Shown here: in pieces, positions 36,101 to 47,000 of the stretch
Layout: every line of letters starts with the position of its first letter
How positions within the stretch are numbered: position 1 is the first letter of the stretch
Source: Urechis unicinctus
Taxonomy: Eukaryota; Annelida; Polychaeta; Xenopneusta; Urechidae
Length of the DNA stretch: 64,000 bases
Assembly: GCA_034190875.2 (NCBI GenBank)
Contig: CM067353.1
Location: forward strand, 33,353,675 to 33,417,674
Reading direction: 5' to 3'
Program-made: the position numbers and the translations under genes
The notes under the pieces: generated by a model
The model's database searches: none
The model's input: only the letters and a program-made list of their open reading frames with translations
What the model was told of the DNA's origin: nothing

Positions 36101-37803
36101 GGTTGTGATATGTAGGACTAGAAAAAATATAAGTATTTGTTCACAGCCTAAATTGCTCCGCGAGACGCGTTCTAGCTGAACCACAGCGCTCCCGATATAG
36201 CGCGGGTACTGTTCGGGTAGTAAGGCCCCATGCCCGATGCCGCATCGGCAGCTCTCATCTAATCCCGCCATGCAAGACACCGCGGCCACTTGCTGGCCCC
36301 GCACGCTTCTATCAACACAGCGAGCGCCTCCACGCGGCAGCCATCCGCTCTAATAGATCACCGCTACGCCTAATTGATCGCACCACTGATTGAAAAGTTA
36401 TTATGTTTTTAACTTTGCGCTGCGAATAACTACTGCACAGCGATCGATAAGCGCCTACCATGGCCGCAGCCTCGGTCCTTAAAAGAAACTATATTTAGAT
36501 ATGTACAGTGCGCATGCGCAACACTTGACCACCCCCAACCCCACTCTTAACACTATAAATTATTTATTTGCATTAGTAAATAATATTTATATTTCCATTA
36601 AAGACACGTATATTAACACTGCGAACATCATTCCTAGACAGCTGGTATTTTGCACCTTATTCTAAATTGCTTGGAAATAACGAAACGGAAACCGAACACA
36701 AAGAATAATTAAAATTGACGGAAGTAAGCCCACCTCCCACATCATTCTAACTTCATATGCCGAAAAAATATTTCAAGTTGTGTAAATTTTATAACAAGAT
36801 ATATCCCATACAAATCGCCTTCAGAAGTTCGCTGCCAGAACATAACTTAGATCATGAATTATCATAATTGATGCACGTAATACTTTGCAAAAGCTCATGG
36901 AACCCAATCAAGTCGTAGAAAGCATTTCATCAACAAAACCCCATAAATCATAACCACTTCAGTTCGCTTTGCAAACGGAAAACCTCAAATTAACCAAGTA
37001 GTACCAAAGCAGCGGCTTCGAATGCATCGGCGAATTATGCAAATGCAAGGCGCAAGCGCCCTTACCATAACAACATCAACAGAACGCACGTGACAAACCC
37101 TGTCTGTACACTTGAAATACACACGGACACTTCATGTCAGCATGATACACCCCTTTGTTGACTACATGACCCCAACATAACCTTGTTGTAACAAAGCTAG
37201 ATGAATCCTCAGTATTTCGGATATGAAAATAAAACCCAAAACCTAATGGGACAGAAAATATACCCCCTCCTCCCAATACATAATGACGCCACAAGTTATA
37301 AGCCACTGGACATAGATCTGGGATGGTCCAGCATGCCAGGCAATGGGGTCTCCACATAAACGAGAAAAGGTTCAACATGGCGTCCCACCCAGACAAGCGA
37401 GTTTCTGTGCATTTTCAGAATATAATCTTGCCGAGGACCATCGGTATCATGAGCTAGCAGTGGTGATGTGGTGAAAATGTTCATGATTTCCGAACTCAGT
37501 TACAGCGTAACACGTGGGTAAGGGGGTTTTATAAACAATTGAATACAAATACGATCCAAGCTTTTATGAGCGATATATTTAATTCATATATATTAAACAC
37601 AGTACTTTATAAATTTGTGCGAATTTCGGGATACCTACCAAAGATTTTTTCAGTAATTCAGTGTAAGAGAACTCCGGGCATGTTTGGTCGGTGGACTCTT
37701 CCAACGACAACTTAAAGCGTACGTTTCGGGTTCGTTTCTTTGGTTTTTCCTTTTTTTCCTGGCCGGAGACCTGAGTCAATTCAATGCGTCTGGGTTCTCC
37801 CAT
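26828..37803 (-). CDS. UBN1: Ubinuclein (UBN1/UBN2), HIRA-complex subunit
   Basis: Ubinuclein works in the nuclear HIRA complex, which deposits histone H3.3 independently of replication. I place coding exons at 37,803-37,639, 35,613-35,500, 34,743-34,636, 34,542-34,399, 34,316-34,257, 34,177-34,065, 33,628-33,211, 33,073-33,006, 32,814-32,645, 32,487-32,259, 32,100-31,957 and 31,248-29,101. An alternative end joins 29,145 to 27,126-26,828. All junctions are GT-AG and phases agree throughout. The start is the ATG at 37,803, and 'MGEPRRIEL' resembles the vertebrate 'MSEP...' start. The Hpc2-related domain ([28 protein letters not shown]) spans exons 3-4. Exons 8-11 carry the conserved middle domain (FFTPEVN, then a LLERY segment, then [15 protein letters not shown]). 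The rest is Ser/Pro-rich and disordered. Whether the single invertebrate gene is called UBN1 or UBN2 is arbitrary. Confidence 0.93.
29101..31248 (-). CDS. UBN1: Ubinuclein last long exon, with a single frameshift
   Basis: This exon of about 2.1 kb follows the conserved middle domain and encodes a low-complexity Ser/Thr/Pro/Ala-rich tail with a polyalanine run (about 30,545-30,595). The frame from the splice site stays open to 29,547. The sensible continuation ('[20 protein letters not shown]', down to the stop at 29,101) is in another frame that opens at 29,659. A one-base indel must lie in or near 29,547-29,659. There is no plausible intron, since candidate GT-AG pairs would be about 40 bp apart. 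A sequencing error or a polymorphism is most likely. Confidence 0.85.
34399..34743 (-). CDS. UBN1: Ubinuclein exons 3-4: Hpc2-related domain (HRD)
   Basis: These two phase-0 exons (34,743-34,636 and 34,542-34,399) encode the HRD, the segment known in human UBN1 to contact the H3.3-specific residues of the H3.3-H4 dimer. The acidic '[14 protein letters not shown]' is at the end of exon 3, and '[21 protein letters not shown]' opens exon 4. A basic stretch (NKKRRKK) follows at the donor. Conservation here is the main evidence for the gene's identity. Confidence 0.95.
34884..35070. mobile_element. Hairpin MITE with TA target duplication in ubinuclein intron 2
   Basis: The element is an almost perfect palindrome of about 187 bp. 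It starts CAGAAGTGATTTAAAACC and ends with the complement, is flanked by TA on both sides (34,882-34,883 and 35,071-35,072), and has a central GTCTGATAA/TTATCAGAC. TA duplication with CAG-type ends points to a Tc1/mariner-related non-autonomous element. It has no coding capacity. Confidence 0.85.
35078..35100. repeat. Perfect 11-bp inverted repeat adjacent to the MITE
   Basis: GAAAGCTTATC and GATAAGCTTTC surround a single A. It lies 8 bp outside the MITE end and shares the CTTATCAG core with the MITE centre, so it may be the remnant of a related element. Confidence 0.6.
36130..36520. promoter_or_regulatory. CpG-rich patch with a palindromic NRF1 site in ubinuclein intron 1
   Basis: The stretch 36,150-36,360 is rich in CpG in an otherwise AT-rich intron. 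At 36,509-36,520 there is a perfect palindrome TGCGCATGCGCA, which matches the NRF1 consensus. An alternative or bidirectional promoter is possible. I see no RNA polymerase III gene: an A-box-like 'TGGTTCAGCTAG' on the minus strand near 36,180 has no matching B box. The rest of intron 1 (35,614-37,638) shows nothing recognisable. Confidence 0.4.
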
Positions 37804-37892
37804 CCTTTCCAAGATGCTATTGCTGACATTCCTCTTCTTTCACCGAGATATTCCACGAAATATTTTTGTACCGACACAAAACACAGATTATA

Positions 37893-37934
37893 GCGCCATT
37901 TTGTTTTCAAAGTAATGCTCTATTGCGCATGCGG
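37893..37934 (-). promoter_or_regulatory. Ubinuclein promoter-proximal YY1-like and NRF1-like sites
   Basis: About 90-130 bp upstream of the start codon, the minus strand carries AAAATGGCGC (37,893-37,902), close to the YY1 motif often found at TATA-less starts. TTGCGCATGCGG (37,924-37,934 region) is close to an NRF1 motif. Transcription probably begins nearby. The call rests on motif matches only. Confidence 0.4.
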
Positions 37935-40530
37935 GTTGACTTGACCCAAATAAGTTTGACATGTCAAATTGCGCATTCTGTTGATTTCGGCGAGTCTTCG
38001 CACGGGAATAATCATATTGAGATGCTCATAAAGATCAATGAAAAGCTTGTTTATTTTTGATACATCACACAAGTCATTAATCTCTATTTAATACCATTTA
38101 TTAGTTCCACATCATTTTTGATAGGGGACGACCCACAAGGGATTTTACCACACAACAACGTCGTCCCACGGTACAGACCGTACTGTCCGTAGTGGTTTTT
38201 GTCACCCGGAAAATGTGTTGTTTATTTCATCTCTCATCTATGTGGCGCATATTCTGTTGCAAAAATGGCTTATTCAAACACAAAGTGTACATAGCAAAAG
38301 AAATCATATATGCAAAACGTTGAGGGACGTTATTGTATCCAATGATATGAACTACTTTTCTCCGCTCTAATCATTTGTTTACATCGTTGTTCGTTCACCC
38401 CGTTATATTGAGTATTTATATTCCATAGAGTTGATTTATCCTAATTACTACCAAAAAGCATTTAGACATGTACCGGGTAGATGATATATTTCCGAATACA
38501 TAGATAAGTTAACTGTGTCTATCCAAATTTATTTCCTACAAAGAAAACCGAGCTATGTTTTGAAAGTGTCACATGTAAATAAGCTGATTCACAAAAGATT
38601 AGGGTCAGGCAGTGGGGTCGTCTGCTAAGAAGCAGCCGAACTATTGTACAATATCATTCGTTATAAGGCCGAAGTACCCGCTTAATCAAGTTGTCGCTAT
38701 TAGAAACAACGATTTCCATTAGCCAATTTCCATGATGCTGGTTCCGTGGAGTGATGACAGAAGGAGGGTTTACATGTTGTCTTCAGGTTACGAGTGCCGT
38801 CGGTATTCGACGTATGATTGTTTGCTGTGTCGGGGTATTCAGGCATATATTAGCCCGCTCCTTCACGGACAAGTTGTTGCCACGGGCTGGTTTAGCTCCG
38901 GTCGAACGGTAATATGAATATACAGATATATACCAGACGTCTTGTAGGGCTAAGGCTGGTTAGGCAAAACACTCACCCCTGGTGTTTTGATGATCTGATC
39001 CCACCTTAGGTATACACTCTACAGCGCGGATATGAGAGATCGAAAGTAGGAAATAGCGCGGACACTGTCAGAGACAGAGGCGAAGTTTCTTTGCCTACAG
39101 ACTGGTAACCCGCAAAACTGCCTTATGTTACTGCGGTTGTAGCAATGAAACAATGTCATTTAACTGTTTTTACTTGTGATTTCTTAAATGATTGCTTCAA
39201 AGCCAAATTTCAGATGCCAGACAAATTAAAGTAAAACATACCATTATGTAATTAAACGTGGGAGATGCATTGCCAAATGATGTTGTCATTTGGTCCAGTC
39301 TTTCTTTGAAAATAACTTGTATATTTTCAGGTATCAAATCTCACCATCATGAAAAGCTTTTTAATAGAACCACACAAAGTCTCAAAATAGGCTACTGTAA
39401 TAGCATATCATTATTCCTATTGGATTGAATCCCTCGATGATGTTTACTGAAGTAGCATATATACAGGAGTAAAATGTCCGGGCAAAATGATACTTAATAT
39501 TATTATGTACTTTTACCTGCCATAAAAGAGAAGATGAATGGCAGGCAGACAGGATGACTAAGAGAGAGAAGCAAAATTAGGGAAATATAGAAACAACAAG
39601 AAATCAATATTGATAAGCAGAAGAATAGGTTTTAATTTTGTATTATGCAATAACAACTTGTGGGTAATTACTTATTTAAATAAGAAACAGGAATGAGAAG
39701 GCTGCAAAATATTATTGGTTTGCTTGTAAATGCTAAACCATTGACCAGAAATGCACAAAACACAGATTTAGAGGCAATAAAGAATAAAAAAACCCAGTTG
39801 AATGCTTTGGGATGATGCCACTATTAAATTACACCAGATTGTGAAGTATGTTGTTCGTTCAAACAATATGATACAGAAAGACAAACCACTAAAATATAAA
39901 CAAATTCTTGAATTAGTGATTTTCCCACAAGGCGTTCAATATGATAGTTATTAATTATGGAAATTAGTGCAAGTGTAACCCAAAATTATTGTTTGATTGT
40001 TTCCATTTTTGGTGCTGAAATCAATCTGGATGCTAAGCAAACCTACCCATATCATCATTCACAGTGACAACTCATGGTAATTAGCATACAAAGGCTCAGG
40101 TGCTCTCTTTCTACATTCAGCTGTGTGGTTGGAGGTGCTATTTGGGCAGTTGCACAAAACCCAAAACTAATTCTCATTCTCATCACTTTCACAAAGTGAC
40201 AAGAGCTGTTGATGGGAAATAAATCCCATTCATTAAAGATTAGGCGATCTGCTTCATAAATTCATCTGCAATACAATACAATTGCATAACAGAGTTCAAT
40301 CAATCCACAAAGCATCAGAAAAAACTACCCTTATGTATATCAAACTTCAAAATCATTTGGATAATTAGTTTGATTGAAATTATAATATTAAGAACAAAAA
40401 GTTATTGGTCAACAAAATGATAAACTACACAAAATTTAAAATCATCCCCCCCACAACAAAAAAACCCACAAACAACACACATACTAAATTTGGGTCATGA
40501 TATTTCCTGTAGTTTGGTAGTACAGTAACA
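37935..40530. other. Intergenic DNA between ubinuclein and GCNA
   Basis: No conserved ORF, RNA gene or delimited repeat is visible. A 61-codon plus-strand ORF at 38,732-38,917 shows no recognisable similarity. The 3' UTR of GCNA should lie in its right part, but I find no clear AATAAA on the minus strand in the first 400 bp. Confidence 0.5.
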
Positions 40531-41080
40531 CTAATTTCCAGAGCTATTTCCAACACTAATCTTGTTCTTGGCGGCAAACTGTGCACTGAGCTTCTGCATA
40601 ACGTCTTTATGCTTGAAGCTCTGATTGTCTTGCTTTATAGCACTGTAGTGTGCCTTCACAAATAAGGCAAATGCATTGGGGGTTCTAGGTGTTTGTGGCG
40701 TCCTTGGTGCTCCTTTGGCACTCTGCGCTGAGTTTATCAAAAGTTCAAATGTGCCCCGACACAAGCCACACACTTTCTTAGTTGTATCCAGTGATTTAGA
40801 GTGGCGTCCAATCCTAAACATAAAATTAACATATTATTAATAAACCATATGACTACTTCATGAAACATTGCCTTATTTGGACTGCATATCTGTACATTTA
40901 TTTTGTAATCACTAGATCTACATAAACATAAAGTGGTAAATATTGCGTTAGATTGTAGTAGCAAATACCCACTCGTATCCACACGCTGTACAGCGGTATG
41001 TGTACCTCGTACTGATCTCGTAACTATGACAGCGCCCAATCACAGGAAGTTCACAATGCTTCCTGTTGGCTTTCCGAGCA
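40531..41080 (-). CDS. GCNA: GCNA exons 12-13: zinc ribbon and HMG-box-like C-terminus
   Basis: Exons 41,080-40,973 and 40,813-40,531 encode a ribbon with CTAC and CGLC cysteine pairs around 'IGRHSKSLDTTKKV', very close to the vertebrate GCNA ribbon. A Thr-Pro-rich linker follows, then 'NAFALFVKAHYSAIKQ...MQKLSAQFAAK', which matches the HMG-box-like end of GCNA. The protein stops at 40,531. Confidence 0.92.
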
Positions 41081-44000
41081 CTGAAAAGAGGTCAAAGTAA
41101 AATCAAGCAATAACTGATGTACAAATCCAAAAGATCTAGTGTTACCATGAAAGGACCAGTTCGTAAGTACACAATAATGTAATCTTTGTTTCAATTAATT
41201 GCACCATTGATAGGATGGCATTATTCTCTTATGATTTTGTTGAAAAAACTGTCAACATCCCAAATGTGAAGTATCACAAGATTTTAATGTCATGTTATTG
41301 CAGTCTATTCATCTATGATATCTCTATCCCTAGAACCCAATACACATTAAAAATAACCCTCATTCAAATTTTCAGTCATTGATTTCTGCACTATTCATCA
41401 AAAATATAAAGCTGTGTTAATATTAGGTGGTATTGTAGTCAATGGTCATATTTGAATATCATTACCTCTACCCTCATACCAACACCCTTACCTTCTCCCA
41501 GTCAGTTTCTACCTCAAGCCTCCATTCTTACTATCCTTCCCTACACACCCTTCCATAACACACTCCACACCTTCAGCTCCCATCCATACAGCCCTTCCAC
41601 CTTCAGCTCCCATCCCTACAACATCTTCCCTAGCTCCATACATCCCTAACACCTTCACAGCAGCCCTTCCACTTCAGCTCCAGCTCCCATACAGCCCTTC
41701 CAGCAGCTTCCATCCCATCAATACAGTACAGCTCCATCCTTCCACCCTCTCTCCCATCCAGCCCTCCATCAGCTCCCATCCATACAGCCCTTCCCACCTT
41801 CAGCTTCCACCCTTCCACCTTCAGCTCCCATCAACAGCCCTTCCACCTTCAGCCCCATCCAGCCCTTCCACCTTCAGCTCCCATCTCCCCATTCAGCTCC
41901 CATCAATACAGCCCTTCCACCTTCAGCTCCCATCAATACAGCCCTTCCACCTTCAGCTCCCATCAATACAGCCCTTCCACCTTCAGCTCCCATCAATACA
42001 GCCCTTCCACCTTCAGCTCCCATCAATACAGCCCTTCCACCTCTAGCTCCCATCAATAGAGCCCTTCCACCTCTAGCTCCCATCAATACAGCCCTTCCAC
42101 CTTCAGCTCCCATCAATACAGCCCTTCCACCTTCAGCTCCCATCAATACAGCCCTTCCACCTCTAGCTCCCATCAATAGAACCCTTCCACCTTCAGCTCC
42201 CATCAATACAGCCCTTCCACCTTCAGCTCCCATCGATACAGCCCTTCCACCTTCAGCTCCCATCAATACAGCCCTTCCACCTCTAGCTCCCATCCATACA
42301 GCCCTTCCACCTTCAGCTCCCATCAATACAGCCCTTCCATCTCTAGCTCCCACCAATACAGCCCTTCCACCTCTAGTTCCTATCCATGCAGCCCTCCCAC
42401 CTTCAACTCCCATCCATACAGCCATTCCACCTTCAGCTCCCACCAATAGAGCCCTTCCACCTTCATCTCCCATCAATACAGCCCTTCCACCTTCAGCTCC
42501 CATCAATACAGCCCTTCCACCTTCAGCTCCCATCAATACAGCCCTTCCACTTCAGCTCCCACCAATACAGCCCTTCCACCTTCAGCTCCCATCAATACAG
42601 CCCTTCCACCTTCAGCTCCCATCAATACAGCCCTTGCACTTTCAGCTCCCATCAATACAGCTCTTCCACCTTCAGCTCCCACCAATACAGCCCTTCCACC
42701 TTCAGCTCCCATCAATACAGCCCTTCCACCTCTAGCTCCCATCAATACAGCCCTTCCACCTCTAGCTCCCATCAATACAGCCCTTCCACCTCTAGCTCCT
42801 ATCAGCTCACCCCTTCCACACAAATGAAGACAATCAGGAGTATGTATTCTAGACCATCTGTGACAAAAGTTTAGCGGTCTTAAAGATGGGGTTTTGTGTT
42901 ATCTTTATTCTGATCTATTTTTGTCCAGTTCATTTGCTATTCTTCCATGGTATCACATCCAATCATCACAAACAGAATTATGATGCAAAGAATGCGAATA
43001 TTTATGGTGCAGAGAGCAGCAGCTTTAAAAAAAGCAATGGATCCAGTGACCGTACTCACAAGTGTTGCCAGAAGGGTCCGTGGTGATCATTCTGTCCGTG
43101 GACGAGCCACACGGCAGCGTGACACATCTCGTGGATGAGTGTGTCCCGCACGCGAGCTGCCGCACACAAACACAGACAACCTCCACAGCAACTCACCAGA
43201 GTGATAAAACAGGCAGAATTATAATGACCTTTGATGTCAACCCACCTGCCGTATCGCAAACTTTGTTGGACAATGAGATGGCAGCCTGCAGACCATTGCG
43301 AGCACTCTTCTTGTAGGTGCAGAATCCGGCCGTTTTTGTCATGCGAGAGTTCCAAGAAACCTCCATGTCACAGGGTAACTACAGACATAAACTGAAAAGG
43401 TAAGTTATGTTGCTTATCACATGTTCCCGTGTCAACATATGACCAGTATCAACGTATGACCTTTAATTGACTACATGCCATCAAATTCAATGTTATAGAC
43501 AATTGTCGCCATTATTGTAAATTTTAATAATTACAGTAATGAATCAATGTTCATATATAATGGAGTTCAAAGCATTTCAAGCAGATAAAGATATGAACAT
43601 ATAGCCCCCCCCCCCCCCCCCCCCCCCCAACAAAGGGAGAGGGAGATTTATCTATGTTTCTCAGAGGTAGTTCTGGCACGGAGAAGGCTGTTAATCAGGG
43701 GGTGATCCATTGCCTTACCTGGTTTTCAAACACTGTTTCATTGAATAGTTTATATAATCTTGCAGTCAACTCAGCCCTGTTTCTCTTGAAACTATTCACA
43801 AATCTGAAAATAAAGAAGAAATTATGTAACATCATAGAGGTTTGCAATAGTAGAGACATGTCTTTGGACAATAAAGGAGTTTAACAATGTGCTGATAATA
43901 ATGGAGCCAGACAAAGATTCAGTCCTTGTGGCCTCATTTGATTGGAGTAATTACTTGGCCTGTTTCTCTATGCCTTGAATAAATGCTCATTAGTGTGATA

Positions 44001-47000
44001 AAATCATGGTATGCTGGATAAGTAGAAATGACAAGGTGGCACCTTTTAGCATCTTGGTGTTTCTTGCAGTCAGGTACATCGGCTGACAGAGATCGCAAGA
44101 AGTTATAATTCTTAGGAGACCTGCATGAAGTGTTTGTCTCATCTAGGTCCAACACTAATGCGAGGGGGCGCCGGCCAGGTGAAAGCAGCTGTGGGGTGGT
44201 AGGCTTATTCTTGCCCCCCGTGGTCTTATTCGGTCGACCTGCTAGTCATATAATGATCTTACGGAACAATAGCCCATTAACACTACATAGTGAACAACAC
44301 AAAATCAGCATCAAAGTATTCCCAAAAAATGAGGGGAATTCTGAAACAAATATGAAAACCTACGAGGTGGGGGTACTTTTGGGGTGCGGAAAATCAGTCC
44401 ATTGTCATCCTCACAGATGGTATATCGACGCCGAGGGGTCCTGCAACAGGTACATGAGGTGTTAATATTGGCTTGAAGGAGAACTAATATCATAATCAGC
44501 CTGATAACAATGTTCAAAGGATTCAACTCTGTCCCCATTTCGGATCAATGGATTAACCTGACCTGACACATTATCAAGGGGGGGGGGGGGTGTGAGTGGC
44601 ATTGACTTACTTCTTCTTGTTAGTGTTGTCCAATCTGACGTGGAAAACATCATCATCCTCGTCATTTTCTACAACTTCTGCGTCATCCACAATAAAGTCC
44701 CCCATGTCCCTGAACACAACAAACAGATATCTAAATCAACATCACATCTTGCATGATGTGGCAGCAGAGAGTCTGCTTAAGGTTGTGCTTAAGTGCATCA
44801 TTGATTAATCTGCAAGCGCATTTTTTACGCAATAGAAAGTGTGATGTGATTAACATATTAAGTTGATATAGTCATTGCACTTACCGTGTGGGACTGACAA
44901 CAGGTTGTTTCTTTGTCTTCCCTGACTGAACTTCGCGTATGTCTTATTAACACAGTGGCATACTTATCAATAATCTGCATATATGGATATTCAACAGTGT
45001 TACGATGATGTTAAATATAGTGATTTTGTTTCAGCTAAACTAAACCTATAAAATACAAATGCATTGTAAAACATCTCACAATTTTCAAAGTCCTCATCAC
45101 TTGACTCGGATGTGATTTCCTTGAATTGACCTCGCCCACGGGCATTCACACTTAACAAAATTAAGAGGAAAACAATGAACGAGTTGCAAAAGGAGTCAAC
45201 CCGGGTTGAATATGTGAGAAATGAATTCATCAAGTGATTTCTAAGTAACTATTCTCCTTGTGCTTTCTATAATTACATTATCTTACATGCAACTTCAATA
45301 TTAATAGGTGTTATGGCTGCCCCTTTGTATAATTTAAATTGAAAGGTATTAGATTAAAAAATCACCTGGCTGGTGTCCTAGGCGAACATGGTTCAGTATC
45401 AGGCAATGGATCAAAGCTGTCATCATCATGACCAGGTGTCCTTGTGACCTCGCCATTCAGCTCCATAAGTGGCCCTGCCCGCTTTTTCCGTTTCCCAGGT
45501 AGATAATCCTCCATGCTGTTTTCTTGATCACTTCCCTGGTACTTCCAGTTCCTATATGTGGATTTGATTTTACCAAGATCAAAGCAACCAGCTTCATCAG
45601 AATCACTGTCTGATACCAACTTTATGTTAATGTTTGTACGTGTTTTGCCTGCGTGGAGAGGCTGGAAGGGAGAGTCTGTGTCGGAAACATCATTGTCTTG
45701 GTCATCATCATCTTCAAAGCTGTGGAAGACTTCTATGGTGCGTCTGCGGTCCGTGTGTGATTTCTGAGCCACAGTATATGGCTCATTTGTAAGGCTCTCA
45801 TTGCTGTCTGAGTCAATAATGGCTGTCTTGTAGAGACTGCCGTCAGTTGAAGGGGAATTGTTTTTGGAAGTCGGACTACAACTCAAGGACTGGTTGGGTC
45901 CTCCGGTTGGAGATGTTATGACCAGGTCGTCCATGGCTTGGCTTAGGTCACCACTTGAGACTTCAGTGTCTTCCTCGCTTGTCATCATAGACACTTGTAG
46001 GGACTGATCCTTCATTGACTCGTGAGGAAGTGGTGACACTGTCCTGTCAGTGTCGGATGATAAGTCCTCGCTGATGAGAGATGATTGAAGTAGCATGTTG
46101 TTCGGGGATGTTTTTCCCAGCTCATCATTTGAATGCTGCATGGAAACATGAAGGTGTGTTGGTGAGACACCATGAGGCTGCTGCAAGGCATACACCTGGC
46201 TGTTAGTGGCCACAGTGGACACAGACAGGTGGAGGTTGAGCATTGCCTCTGTCTGCGAGGTGACAACAGGAACCGTGTCGCTGCTCATGTCCACACCAGC
46301 CCCGCTCTCCTCCGTACCAGAGGTGTCATCGCTGACACGAGACATACGAGACAATACCGACAGCTGACCAGAGAAATCATACGCAGGCTTCCGTAAATCG
46401 TCCAAGTCTGAATCAATCGCATCATTTTCGGATGAGGATGTGGCAAGTGATACTTGCAGTGAGACATTTCTGGGGCAGTGGTCTGATGAAGGAGAGTCAC
46501 CGAGGATGGGGTGTTCCAGGTGAGGTGAGATGTCAGTGACAGGACTCGCATCCGACTCGTGGGACACCTGTAGGGACTGGTCCCTGCGGTACGGAGACTG
46601 AGATAACACGCTGTCAGAGCAAGATGTGTCGGTATCCAACATAGACACCTGCAAGGAGATATCAGCTGTTGGAGGCACGGAGGTAAGTGAGTCATCGGAT
46701 TTGACGTCCTCATCACAAGGCTTGGAATTGGTGTCACCTACGCTGGCTGACACAAGCTTGGTCCCAGATGCTTCATCACGTCTGAAAAGAGCCTTGTGTG
46801 GGTTGGTATTGGGGCTGATGGTCACCTCATCCACTTTACCTAGGGGCCTTCTCATCCTCAGTTGTTGCCCCTCCAGCTTCTTCAATGCAGCTTTACGTTT
46901 GACCGTTTTCTCTAAGAAGCTCTTGGTGAAGTTCATCCAGACCCTGCCGCCATTTCTACAGACCAACCTGACTCGCAACTAGAGGGCTCTGATATTTCAC

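Noticed and set aside
38732-38917. Plus-strand ORF of 61 codons between ubinuclein and GCNA
   Set aside because: GC-richer than its surroundings but without homology, splice sites or conservation evidence.
41874-42874. Long ORFs on both strands with 10-residue repeats (MGAEGGRAVL and PSTFSSHQYS types)
   Set aside because: A 30-bp tandem repeat keeps frames open by its period; it lies within a GCNA intron and has no start context or homology.
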